29,758 nt of DNA from JAAYGD01 sp964609995 (GTDB lineage: Bacteria; Bacillota_I; Bacilli_A; RF39; UBA660), in the NCBI GenBank assembly GCA_964609995.1, contig CAZSTI010000009.1:1-29758 (forward strand). The letters are read 5' to 3'. The notes beneath the pieces are model-generated. The model was not told the DNA's origin, did not search any database, and worked only from the letters and a program-made list of their open reading frames with translations. Position numbers and translations under genes: made by a program. Below, piece after piece: positions 1-7,057 of the stretch. Within the stretch, counting starts at the first letter, position 1. Each line of letters begins with the position of its first letter.

Positions 1-2
1 AA

Positions 3-79
<77 letters not shown>

Positions 80-82
80 ACA

Positions 83-117
83 TTTAGAATTATACACTAA
101 AAGTTATTTGTATTCAA
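83..117 (-). promoter_or_regulatory. Promoter of tRNA-Arg
   Basis: On the minus strand a -35 box TTGAAT (117-112) and a -10 box TATAAT (94-89) are separated by exactly 17 nt. The predicted start is about 81-83, only 2-5 nt before the mature tRNA 5' end. The -35 box begins in the loop of the inverted repeat that follows obg. Confidence 0.7.
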
Positions 118-128
118 TAACTTTTAGT
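96..128 (-). terminator. Inverted repeat at the end of obg
   Basis: A perfect 13-bp inverted repeat (96-108 with 116-128, 7-nt loop) overlaps the obg stop codon. On the minus strand no T-run follows the stem (GTATAATT comes next), so it is a poor intrinsic terminator. It may protect the mRNA 3' end or be a processing site. The downstream arm doubles as the spacer of the tRNA promoter. Confidence 0.5.
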
Positions 129-1395
129 CTTTAAATTCAAATTCATAATCAAGTATCTTTACAATATCTCCAGATAATGCACCTTTTTTTCTTAATTCAT
201 CATCTATTCCCATTCTTCTTAATTTCTTAGAAAAAGATACTACTGCTTCATCAGAGCTAAATTTAGTCATTTTAAATAACTTTTCAACTTCTTTTCCATA
301 TATAATCCATATATTTTTTTCTTTTCTAATTGAATATGGTTTTTCTCTTTCGAATTTATATAAAACATGACTTTCAAATGAGTCCTCATCATATATGGGT
401 TCTAATTTAATACTATCTAGTATATTTGCAATTTCAATTAATAATTTATCTAATCCAATTCCATTTATTGCACTTATTTCAAATATTTCAACATCTACTT
501 TAGATTTAAAAATATCTAAATTTTCTTTAGAATTAGGCATATCCATTTTATTAGCAATTACTATTTGTTTTTTTTGTTTTAATTTTTTACTGAAAGATTC
601 CAACTCATTATTAATTATTAAATAATCTTGATAAGGATCTCTTCCTTCTATGCCGCTCATATCTATTAAATGCGCAATTAATCTAGTCCTTTCAATGTGT
701 TTTAAAAATCTGTCTCCTAATCCTTCACCCTTAGAAGCTCCTTCAATTAAACCAGGAAGATCAGCAACAGTAAATACTCTATCATCTAATGTTTTAACCA
801 CTCCTAAATTAGGAGATAATGTTGTAAAATGATAATCTGCAATCTTAGGTTTAGCTTTAGATATTTTAGATAATAATGTAGATTTTCCAACACTAGGAAA
901 ACCAACTAATCCTACATCCGCAATAAGTTTTAATTCCAACTTAATATTTTTTACTTCCCCTTCTTCACCTATTTCAGAAATCTCAGGAGCAGTATTAAAA
1001 GCATTGGCAAAAGCAGCATTTCCTCTTCCACCTCTTCCACCCTTAGCAACCACCAATTGCTCGTCCTTGCCTAATAAATCACCCAATAAAAGGCCCGTAT
1101 CACTATCTATTATAGTTGTTCCTTGAGGAACACTAACTATAAAATCTTCAGCACCAGCTCCATATTGTTTTTTTCCAGAACCATGCTTACCATTTTCTCC
1201 TTTAATAATCTTTTTATATTTAAAATCTAATAAAGTATTTAATCCCTCATCTACTTTAAATATAATATTACTACCCTTTCCTCCATTACCACCATCAGGT
1301 CCACCATTAGGAACATATTTCTCACGTCTAAAAGAGGTACATCCATTTCCACCTTTACCCGCAATAACTTTAATTAAAGCCTCATCTACAAACAT
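124..1395 (-). CDS. obg: Obg family GTPase ObgE/CgtA
   Basis: A ribosome-associated GTPase acting in 50S assembly and stress signalling. At 423 residues it is typical of the Firmicutes family. The N-terminal glycine-rich Obg fold (about 1-158) contains repeated GGNGG and GGRGGRGN turns. The G domain follows with Walker A GFPSVGKST (165-173), switch II DLPG (212-215), NKMD (282-285) and SAI (308-310). The C-terminal OCT domain spans about 345-423. The ATG start has a GAGGT ribosome site a few bases upstream. It is the last gene of the rplU-prp-rpmA-obg operon, 29 nt after rpmA, a widely conserved order that couples ribosome assembly GTPase synthesis to large-subunit proteins. Confidence 0.98.
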   Translation of the reverse strand: MFVDEALIKVIAGKGGNGCTSFRREKYVPNGGPDGGNGGKGSNIIFKVDEGLNTLLDFKYKKIIKGENGKHGSGKKQYGAGAEDFIVSVPQGTTIIDSDTGLLLGDLLGKDEQLVVAKGGRGGRGNAAFANAFNTAPEISEIGEEGEVKNIKLELKLIADVGLVGFPSVGKSTLLSKISKAKPKIADYHFTTLSPNLGVVKTLDDRVFTVADLPGLIEGASKGEGLGDRFLKHIERTRLIAHLIDMSGIEGRDPYQDYLIINNELESFSKKLKQKKQIVIANKMDMPNSKENLDIFKSKVDVEIFEISAINGIGLDKLLIEIANILDSIKLEPIYDEDSFESHVLYKFEREKPYSIRKEKNIWIIYGKEVEKLFKMTKFSSDEAVVSFSKKLRRMGIDDELRKKGALSGDIVKILDYEFEFKD

Positions 1396-1424
1396 ATATA
1401 CCTCACAAAAAAAGCAAGTTTAAA

Positions 1425-1706
1425 TTATCTTGCTTCGTAAACACTTACTTGAGTTTTAGTTCTACCTAATCTCTCAAATTTAACATATCCAGGCATCTTT
1501 GCATACAAAGTATCATCTTTTCCAATACCTACATTAGTACCAGCATGAATCTTTGTTCCTCTTTGACGATAAATTATAGAACCACCTGTTACATATTCTC
1601 CATCAGAAGCTTTAGAACCTAAACGTTTAGATTCTGAATCTCTACCATTTGTTGTAGAACCTTGTCCTTTTTTATGTGCAAACAATTGAATATTAAACTT
1701 CAACAT
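1425..1706 (-). CDS. rpmA: 50S ribosomal protein L27, Prp-processed form
   Basis: Ribosomal protein L27 (93 residues), whose N-terminus reaches towards the peptidyl-transferase centre. The sequence starts with the Firmicutes N-terminal extension MLKFNIQLF followed by AHKKGQGST. The family is cleaved after the phenylalanine (residue 9 here) by the cysteine protease Prp to expose the mature A-H-K-K-G end. Conserved GSTTNGRDSESKRLG and the IIYRQRGTKIHAGTNVGIGKDDTL block are present. A GGGAGG ribosome site lies in the last codons of prp, only 3 nt separate the two genes, and the protease is encoded immediately upstream. Confidence 0.98.
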   Translation of the reverse strand: MLKFNIQLFAHKKGQGSTTNGRDSESKRLGSKASDGEYVTGGSIIYRQRGTKIHAGTNVGIGKDDTLYAKMPGYVKFERLGRTKTQVSVYEAR

Positions 1707-1709
1707 GTT

Positions 1710-2003
1710 TTATCCCTCCCTAATTACTTTAATATATTCTTTATAATCTTTTTCTAATTCTTTTAACATATTTATCATATTGTTTAACAATTTAACTACT
1801 ATTTCCGTTTCTTTTGCTATTCTTATTTTTAATTCATCAGATTCAGTTACTCTTATAGAATATTCATCAAATGATAAGATAGCATTTACAGTAGTTAGTA
1901 CTGTACTACTTACAGCTGCGCAAACAATATCTTTTCCTTTTTCATCATATTCAGCATGACCAGATATTACTATTTCGTTCTTTTTAATTACAACTTTAAT
2001 CAT
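1710..2003 (-). CDS. prp: Ribosomal-processing cysteine protease Prp
   Basis: A Prp (YsxB) family protease of 97 residues that removes the N-terminal extension of L27. The diagnostic motif GHAEYDEKGKDIVCAAVS is present, with catalytic His16 and Cys28 separated by 12 residues as in the Staphylococcus enzyme. The ATG overlaps the rplU stop by one base (TAATG), so translation is probably coupled. Its position between rplU and rpmA is the usual one. The pairing with an extended L27 supports an active protease and not a relic. Confidence 0.95.
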   Translation of the reverse strand: MIKVVIKKNEIVISGHAEYDEKGKDIVCAAVSSTVLTTVNAILSFDEYSIRVTESDELKIRIAKETEIVVKLLNNMINMLKELEKDYKEYIKVIREG

Positions 2004-2305
2004 TATTTTGACTCAATCTTTAATATCTTTACCTTAGAATATGGTTGTCTGTGTCCTTGTTTCTTATAGAAGTTTTTCTTTTGTCTATAATGTACAACAT
2101 CTATTTTCCTTTGTTTTCCGTGTTTAACAACTTCTCCAACGACTTTAACATTATCAACATAAGGATTCCCAAATACTCCGTCTACCATTACTATTTTATC
2201 AAACACTACTTCTTTAGTAGGTTCAACATCTAATAATTCAACATAGATTTCAATTCCTTCTTCTACTGAATATTGTTTACCGCCCGTTTCAATAATTGCT
2301 TTCAT
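2003..2305 (-). CDS. rplU: 50S ribosomal protein L21
   Basis: Ribosomal protein L21 (100 residues), a 23S rRNA-binding protein. The sequence carries the family opening MKAIIETGGKQY, the central VVGEVVKHGKQRKIDV strand and the basic tail YRQKKNFYKKQGHRQPYSKVKI. A full AGGAGG ribosome site lies at 2316-2311. It is the first gene of the operon and is preceded by a structured leader and a clear sigma-A promoter, so it probably sets expression of all four genes. Confidence 0.98.
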   Translation of the reverse strand: MKAIIETGGKQYSVEEGIEIYVELLDVEPTKEVVFDKIVMVDGVFGNPYVDNVKVVGEVVKHGKQRKIDVVHYRQKKNFYKKQGHRQPYSKVKILKIESK

Positions 2306-2392
2306 TTCTTACCTCCTTATTTCTCAGACTCACCTTTGAGGTGCTACGCTTATAACCTCTTTAGAGTGGTTGTAGACCGAGGTCTAACAAAC
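2306..2392 (-). promoter_or_regulatory. L21-type ribosomal protein leader
   Basis: The roughly 85-nt 5' UTR of rplU is rich in short hairpins. It holds a near-palindrome AGACC/GGTCT at 2385-2374, an imperfect AACC...GGTT hairpin at about 2371-2354, and a perfect 5-bp CACCT/AGGTG hairpin at 2343-2331 just before the ribosome site. Position and hairpin number match the L21 leader known in Firmicutes, thought to bind L21 for autoregulation. I recognise it by context and structure, not by alignment. Confidence 0.65.
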
Positions 2393-2398
2393 GTATAA

Positions 2399-2427
2399 AT
2401 TTTATCATAAAATATAGGTTAAGTCAA
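2399..2427 (-). promoter_or_regulatory. Promoter of the rplU operon
   Basis: The -35 box TTGACT (2427-2422), a 17-nt spacer and the -10 box TAAAAT (2404-2399) with an upstream TG (extended -10, TGATAAAAT) form a strong sigma-A promoter. The -35 abuts the T-tract of the preceding terminator. Confidence 0.75.
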
Positions 2428-2451
2428 TTAAAAAAAGACATTTCTGTCTTT
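2428..2451 (-). terminator. Intrinsic terminator of the 103-residue gene
   Basis: On the minus strand a 7-bp stem AAAGACA/TGTCTTT (2451-2434) with a GAAA loop is followed by a T-run. It starts within the stop-codon area of the upstream gene and ends one base before the rplU -35 box. Confidence 0.8.
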
Positions 2452-2761
2452 ATTTTCCACCTTTAAACTTAGGTGTCTTTTTTAAAGTAAAATCAAACTC
2501 ATTTTTCGGTAATAAATAGTCTTCATTTTTTAATGGTGAGCTTATTTTTTCTTCATATAACCTATGAACAATACCTACAGGCATGTTATCTTTAAACCCA
2601 AAAATATATGGATAAGGAACAGTATAGTATCTTTCCCCATCTAATTCTACTGCTGTTGCAGATATATAAGATGTGCTAATATGCTTAATGTGATAATCAT
2701 TTGATGCTCCTATCAATAACAAAGCTGTTAGTACAGATAATGTTCTTTTTCTATTTTTCAT
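2450..2761 (-). CDS. Small exported or membrane-anchored protein of unknown function
   Basis: A 103-residue protein not recognised as a member of a known family. The N-terminus MKNRKRTLSVLTALLLIGAS is basic then hydrophobic, like a short signal peptide or anchor, and lacks a lipobox cysteine. The remainder is polar and rich in Tyr and Lys, ending in KFKGGK. It has its own promoter and terminator, so it is a single-gene unit between radC and rplU. The ribosome site is unusual: A8 followed by G9 lies directly before GAGAATT and the ATG. This homopolymer makes expression potentially sensitive to slippage. Confidence 0.7.
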   Translation of the reverse strand: MKNRKRTLSVLTALLLIGASNDYHIKHISTSYISATAVELDGERYYTVPYPYIFGFKDNMPVGIVHRLYEEKISSPLKNEDYLLPKNEFDFTLKKTPKFKGGK

Positions 2762-2765
2762 AATT

Positions 2766-2784
2766 CTCCCCCCCCCTTTTTTTT
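2766..2784 (-). repeat. G9/A8 homopolymer forming the ribosome site
   Basis: The plus strand shows nine C (2768-2776) then eight T (2777-2784), meaning A8G9 in the mRNA just before GAGAATTATG. A G9 run is very unlikely by chance at this base composition and overlaps the Shine-Dalgarno position. The exact length is the part most likely to be misread. Confidence 0.8.
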
Positions 2785-2794
2785 AACAATACAT

Positions 2795-2822
2795 ATTATA
2801 CATATTCTACTTTATTTGTCAA
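2795..2822 (-). promoter_or_regulatory. Promoter of the 103-residue gene
   Basis: A consensus -35 TTGACA (2822-2817), a 16-nt spacer and TATAAT (2800-2795). The -35 overlaps the radC stop codon. The predicted start is about 2788, so the whole 5' UTR is close to 25 nt and is largely the A8G9 tract. Confidence 0.75.
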
Positions 2823-3490
2823 ATCAAACCTTCTTCATAAAAACTAAAATAAATATTACCACCTATTATTACATGATCTAATATAGGAATCTTTTGAAGA
2901 TTTCCAATATCAATCAAATTATTTGTTAAATTTATATCAATATCACTTGGAGTTACATCTCCAGTAGGATGATTATGAACACATACTATATATGAAGCTG
3001 AATATAAAAAAGCATATTTAAATATTTCTCTTGGATGCACTGTGCTCATATTAACTGTACCTATAAATAACAATTTTATACCTAATACATTTTTTTTAGT
3101 ATCTAAATATAAAGCATAAAAATATTCTTGATTATTATCTTTAATAATATTTTTAAATAAATTGTATATATCTTCACCATTTTTTATTTTTTCTTTTTCT
3201 TCTATTTTGTTTAAATATACTCTTCTACCAAGTTCTAGAGCAGATATTATTTCTATAGCTTTAACTTTACCTATTCCTTTTACTTTTGTTAACATATTAA
3301 TATCTAAATTTTTAAAAGCATTAATATTATCAAATAATTTTAATATGTTTTTCGATAAATCCTTAACAGATTCTCCTTTAGTACCAGTTCTAATTATTAT
3401 TGATATTAATTCTTCATTAGATAATGAATTAACTCCATATTTAATTAGTCTTTCTCTTGGTCGTTCATCTTTATGCATATCCCTTATCAT
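2819..3490 (-). CDS. radC: RadC family JAB/MPN domain protein
   Basis: A RadC/UPF0758 protein of 223 residues, the usual length. The N-terminal part (about 1-95) has a helix-hairpin-helix stretch KVKGIGKVKAIEI. The C-terminal MPN domain holds the JAMM metal motif HNHPTGDVTPSDID (His172, His174, Ser182, Asp185) and the upstream Glu155 in HPREIFK, so the metalloprotease-like site looks complete. The cellular role of RadC is unsettled; a DNA-repair role has been questioned. The first ATG follows a GGTGGT ribosome site; Met5 is an alternative start. It ends in TGA, which argues against TGA recoding here. Confidence 0.95.
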   Translation of the reverse strand: MIRDMHKDERPRERLIKYGVNSLSNEELISIIIRTGTKGESVKDLSKNILKLFDNINAFKNLDINMLTKVKGIGKVKAIEIISALELGRRVYLNKIEEKEKIKNGEDIYNLFKNIIKDNNQEYFYALYLDTKKNVLGIKLLFIGTVNMSTVHPREIFKYAFLYSASYIVCVHNHPTGDVTPSDIDINLTNNLIDIGNLQKIPILDHVIIGGNIYFSFYEEGLI

Positions 3491-3514
3491 ATTACCACCA
3501 ATATAATATTATAT

Positions 3515-3541
3515 ATAAAAAGAATAACTCTTTCGAGTTAT
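3515..3541 (-). terminator. Terminator after the bactofilin-like gene
   Basis: A perfect 7-bp stem ATAACTC/GAGTTAT (3524-3541) with a 4-nt loop is followed on the minus strand by TTCTTTTTATAT. The flanking A and T runs can extend the stem. Confidence 0.75.
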
Positions 3542-3600
3542 AATTTTTTTTAAAAGTTTTCTAGAACTATTCCATTTATAATATTACTAAGTAAATTTTG

Positions 3601-4728
3601 TTATTTTTTTCTATTCTTAATTAACATAAACACTGAACCAAATCCAAATATAATTACAAACATATTCATTAATGGTAATAAACACAATAAATTAATAATT
3701 ATAATTCCAATTAAACCCAACAAATATTTATTAATCTTTTTTATTTTAAATTGATCTTTTATAAATTGTCCAATTAAATATCCTGAAATAATAAATGAAT
3801 AATACATAATTATAAAGTATAATGCAAATGTAGTAAATACAAAAGCTGATACAAACGGTAATATTAATAAAAGCATTAATACAATTGGAATTAATATAAC
3901 CAAACCTAATCCAATCCCCATGTTTTTTAAATAATCTAGAGAATTATTATATAATTTTTTAAATTTTTCTATAAAATTTGGAAATATTAACATAGTAACC
4001 GCAAACATAATAAACATTCCTAATACTTTATATAAAAGCATTAATAATCCATTAGCTTTTTTATCATTATTACCAAAAAATTCTCCATGATATATTTCTA
4101 TATTAAATTGATCTTTATTCTTTATATTTATACTAGCAGTATCATTATATTTTAATTTTCCTACTATAGTAACTCCTTCTTCAATAGTAATATTATTAGC
4201 TCCTATCTTAACATCGCCACCTATAGTAGTGCCACTTTTTATAATTACTCTAGAAGCCCCAATATAGGCATCTCTAACAATGCTGCCATCTATTGTTGCA
4301 GTATTTGCAAACATAAATAAATCTCTATTAATTACAGTATCTTTTGATATTTTAACAACATCAGTTGCTAAAAATAAATCTCTAGATACAACACTATTTA
4401 AACTGATATTTTGAGATAATAAAATTCCGTAATCAAAATTACCATCTATTACCATTTTTCTTGATATTAATAATCCTATACCATCAATATTATTATTTAA
4501 TGTTATATCTTGTCCAATATACAATCCACTTCCGTTAACTTCCTTATCCGCAGTATATTTATCTAGAACTTTATATTCAAAATTATCAATTAAATCAGCA
4601 GAAATTGGAACCACTTCATCAGACATTTCTTCATTAGAATACAAAGTAGCATCTAACATTTCTTCTGCATTAACTCCTAATAATGATATTGAAAAAATAG
4701 TAATAAATATAATTAACATCTTTTTCAT
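3601..4728 (-). CDS. Membrane-anchored bactofilin-like (polymer-forming) protein
   Basis: A 375-residue protein with three parts. A signal peptide MKKMLIIFITIFSISLLGVNA is followed by a right-handed beta-helix-like region (about 65-205) built of short hexapeptide-like strands (ATIDGSIVRDAYIGASRVII, TTIGGDVKIGANNI, TIEEGVTIVGKLKY), as in bactofilins. The C-terminal third has about four hydrophobic segments (near 230-250, 270-300, 300-320 and 345-367) and a basic tail. Canonical bactofilins are cytoplasmic and lack a signal peptide; this arrangement puts the beta-helix outside the cell. It lies 41 nt downstream of a GH25 lysozyme on the same strand with a possible promoter of its own, suggesting a role at the cell wall. 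Function is inferred from fold resemblance only. Confidence 0.75.
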   Translation of the reverse strand: MKKMLIIFITIFSISLLGVNAEEMLDATLYSNEEMSDEVVPISADLIDNFEYKVLDKYTADKEVNGSGLYIGQDITLNNNIDGIGLLISRKMVIDGNFDYGILLSQNISLNSVVSRDLFLATDVVKISKDTVINRDLFMFANTATIDGSIVRDAYIGASRVIIKSGTTIGGDVKIGANNITIEEGVTIVGKLKYNDTASINIKNKDQFNIEIYHGEFFGNNDKKANGLLMLLYKVLGMFIMFAVTMLIFPNFIEKFKKLYNNSLDYLKNMGIGLGLVILIPIVLMLLLILPFVSAFVFTTFALYFIIMYYSFIISGYLIGQFIKDQFKIKKINKYLLGLIGIIIINLLCLLPLMNMFVIIFGFGSVFMLIKNRKK

Positions 4729-4750
4729 TTTTATTCTCCTTAATAAATAT

Positions 4751-4759
4751 ATTTTATCA
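4751..4759 (-). promoter_or_regulatory. Extended -10 upstream of the bactofilin-like gene
   Basis: TGATAAAAT on the minus strand (-10 at 4756-4751), 23 nt upstream of the ATG and before an AAGGAG ribosome site. No good -35 is visible, so this is a tentative internal promoter. Confidence 0.4.
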
Positions 4760-4769
4760 TATTATTATA

Positions 4770-5984
4770 TTAATATATCAAATTATCGTACATTATATTT
4801 ATATCAACAGCACCATTTATTCCTTCAATTCTTCCATCTTGACATAATTGCCATATAGAATAATCACCTTGATAATTTGTCTTACTAGTATAATTTGCTA
4901 ACCATGTGGGGTAATCTTTTATATTCCAAATATTTTCAAGATAATATTTACTACTATAATTAATGCCTTTATAACCATTATCTTCTAGCATTTGAATAAA
5001 ACTAATTGCAATATCATTAATATCTCTTTGGCTTAAATTCAATTTTGAAAAAGAAGACCAATCTTCAAAATCAAATCCAATAGGTAAAGATATTTTGTAA
5101 TTTTTTATGTTATTTACGATCCACATTGCTTGTTCTTTAGCAATATCTTTACTAGTAGCATAAGAATAAAAATATAATCCAACTGGTATTCCTACTCTAT
5201 TTGCTTCCGCAATATTTCTTTCAAACTTGCTATCAAGTACATATTCTTTTTTAAATCCTCTTTGAAATCCAATTCTTATAAATACAAATTCTACATTCTT
5301 CTCTTTTAATTTATCAAAGTCAATTGTCCCTTGCCACTCTGAAACATCTAAACCGATCATAGTAGATTCATTTTTGTGTTTAATCACAATATCATCATAG
5401 TAAGTCTTAGTTACAATTGGTTTTGTAGGTGTTTTTTTAGTAATTACATTTAAAATAAAGTTCTTAGTATTTTCGTTTCCAGATTCATCAGTTATCTTAA
5501 AAGTTAAATTATACTTACCAAGTTTATCCAAATTATAATTACCAATTATTTCTCTTTTTGGAATACTTGTATAATTATCAAAGGATAATATTATATATTC
5601 TATTTTTTCGTTGCTTCCTTTTACAACATAATAATTACTTCCACCTAATATAGTGGGTTTAATATCATCTATAACAGATATATTAACATAAGCTTTTTTA
5701 TTAGCATTATTTCGATCTAAGTATAATACTTCAATTTTCTTTTCTCCTAATATATCAGTTTCTATTAGACTATTATTTAATATTTTACCTTCATTTATAG
5801 AGATAACGTCAGATACTTTATATTCTTCAAATACATTTAACCTGTTATTAATAATTACAACATCAGTATTATCAACTTCAATTATTCCTTTATTCTCATT
5901 TTTAAAGTATTTTAATAAATATATTATTAATAATAATATAAATAGAATAGATATAATTATTATCCATAAATAATGTTTTTTCAT
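4770..5984 (-). CDS. GH25 family lysozyme with N-terminal anchor and Ig-like region
   Basis: A peptidoglycan muramidase of 404 residues, predicted extracellular. A single hydrophobic anchor (about 6-25) precedes an Ig/cadherin-like region (about 45-182) with motifs such as VNISVIDDIKPTI and YNLTFKITDESGNENTKNF, typical of bacterial surface domains. The GH25 barrel (about 207-404) starts at MIGLDVSEWQGTIDFDKL and contains the catalytic-type acidic residues Asp213 and the FDFEDW motif (Asp305, Glu307), then IWQLCQDGRIEGINGAVDINI at the end. The AAGGAAGAGG ribosome site supports the ATG. It is divergent from yvcK and precedes the membrane bactofilin-like gene, possibly co-transcribed with it. 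Confidence 0.93.
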   Translation of the reverse strand: MKKHYLWIIIISILFILLLIIYLLKYFKNENKGIIEVDNTDVVIINNRLNVFEEYKVSDVISINEGKILNNSLIETDILGEKKIEVLYLDRNNANKKAYVNISVIDDIKPTILGGSNYYVVKGSNEKIEYIILSFDNYTSIPKREIIGNYNLDKLGKYNLTFKITDESGNENTKNFILNVITKKTPTKPIVTKTYYDDIVIKHKNESTMIGLDVSEWQGTIDFDKLKEKNVEFVFIRIGFQRGFKKEYVLDSKFERNIAEANRVGIPVGLYFYSYATSKDIAKEQAMWIVNNIKNYKISLPIGFDFEDWSSFSKLNLSQRDINDIAISFIQMLEDNGYKGINYSSKYYLENIWNIKDYPTWLANYTSKTNYQGDYSIWQLCQDGRIEGINGAVDINIMYDNLIY

Positions 5985-5999
5985 ATTACCTCTTCCTTT

Positions 6000-6008
6000 A
6001 TTATACCA
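6000..6008 (-). promoter_or_regulatory. Extended -10 of the GH25 gene
   Basis: TGGTATAAT on the minus strand, with the hexamer at 6005-6000, lies 15 nt upstream of the ATG. No clear -35 is seen 17 nt further up. Confidence 0.55.
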
Positions 6009-6070
6009 TTTACTTAATTATTATATAAAAATATATAAATAATAAATTGAAAAGATTTTTTTATTATAAG

Positions 6071-6079
6071 TGATATAAT
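6071..6079 (+). promoter_or_regulatory. Extended -10 of yvcK
   Basis: TGATATAAT with the hexamer at 6074-6079, 18 nt before the ATG. The ribosome site GGAGG at 6089-6093 follows, so the 5' UTR is very short. Confidence 0.6.
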
Positions 6080-6097
6080 TTAATAAATGGAGGAATT

Positions 6098-7057
6098 ATG
6101 AAATATAAAATAGTAACATTAGGTGGAGGTACTGGAATGAGTTCTTTACTTAAAGGATTGAAAAGATTTCCTTTCGATATATCTTCAATAGTATCCGTTT
6201 GCGATGATGGTAAAAGTACTGGAAGATTAAGAGAAGAATTCGGAATACCCGCTGTTGGAGATGTTAGAAAAGTTTTAGTAGCGTTATCAGAAGTTGAACC
6301 TTTGGTAGAAGAACTATTTGATTATAGATTTTCATCAGGAAATGGGTTAAGTGGTCATACTACAGGCAATTTATTATTAACAGCCGCTACAAATATATGT
6401 GGTAATATGAGTGATGGTATTGAGGCATTATCTAAAATATTAAATTTAAATGGGAAAGTAATACCTTTAACTGAAGAAAATGTACATTTGATAGCGAAAA
6501 CAAAAGATGGATTAATTATTGAAGGTGAACATAATATTACACAAGCAAAAAAAGAAATAAAATCTGTTTATTATAAAGAAAATCCTAATGTTAATAAACA
6601 AGCTTTAAATGCAATTAAAGAAGCTGATTTAATAATATTAAGTATGGGTTCATTGTATACAAGTGTTATACCAAACTTACTAATTAAAGAACTAATAGAT
6701 GAACTTGATAATTCAAAAGCTCCAATTATGTATTCATGTAATATGATGACACAACCAGGAGAAACAGATAACTTTAAAGTAAGTAATCATATAAAATTAC
6801 TTAATAAATATTTAGGTAAAAAGAAGATATCTGTTGTAATTGCAAACAATAAAATTATTAATAATGAAATAAAAAATAGATATGAATCATTAGAACAAAA
6901 AGATCAAGTGTTACTTGATAAAGAAAATTTAAAAAACATAGAAATAATTGAAGATGACTTTTTTACAATTGAAAATAATTTAATTAGACACGATTCAATA
7001 AAATTGGGTTTATCAATATTTTCATATATGTTAGAAAAAGAAAGAAATCATTATTAA
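6098..7057 (+). CDS. yvcK: YvcK/CofD-like gluconeogenesis and morphogenesis factor
   Basis: A protein of 319 residues of the YvcK (MgfK, UPF0052) family. In Bacillus it binds UDP-sugars and is needed for cell-wall synthesis on gluconeogenic carbon. It is related to CofD transferases. The start MKYKIVTLGGGTGMSSLLKG is diagnostic, as are VSVCDDGKSTGRLREEFG, AVGDVRKVLVALS, GHTTGNLLL and the YSCNMMTQPGETDNF block. The usual family loop is DDGGSSGR; here it reads DDGKSTGR. In most Firmicutes the gene sits between rapZ and whiA. Here neither neighbour is present and the gene stands alone, ending in a 4-nt tail-to-tail overlap with a phosphatase gene. Confidence 0.93.
   Translation: MKYKIVTLGGGTGMSSLLKGLKRFPFDISSIVSVCDDGKSTGRLREEFGIPAVGDVRKVLVALSEVEPLVEELFDYRFSSGNGLSGHTTGNLLLTAATNICGNMSDGIEALSKILNLNGKVIPLTEENVHLIAKTKDGLIIEGEHNITQAKKEIKSVYYKENPNVNKQALNAIKEADLIILSMGSLYTSVIPNLLIKELIDELDNSKAPIMYSCNMMTQPGETDNFKVSNHIKLLNKYLGKKKISVVIANNKIINNEIKNRYESLEQKDQVLLDKENLKNIEIIEDDFFTIENNLIRHDSIKLGLSIFSYMLEKERNHY

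Noticed and set aside
395..832. Open frames on the plus strand opposite obg
   Set aside because: They lie fully antisense to a highly conserved gene and have no ribosome site or family motif.
2819..3490. Mycoplasma-type code (TGA as Trp)
   Set aside because: radC and the 44-residue ORF end in TGA, and Trp is written TGG in conserved places such as in pyrG.
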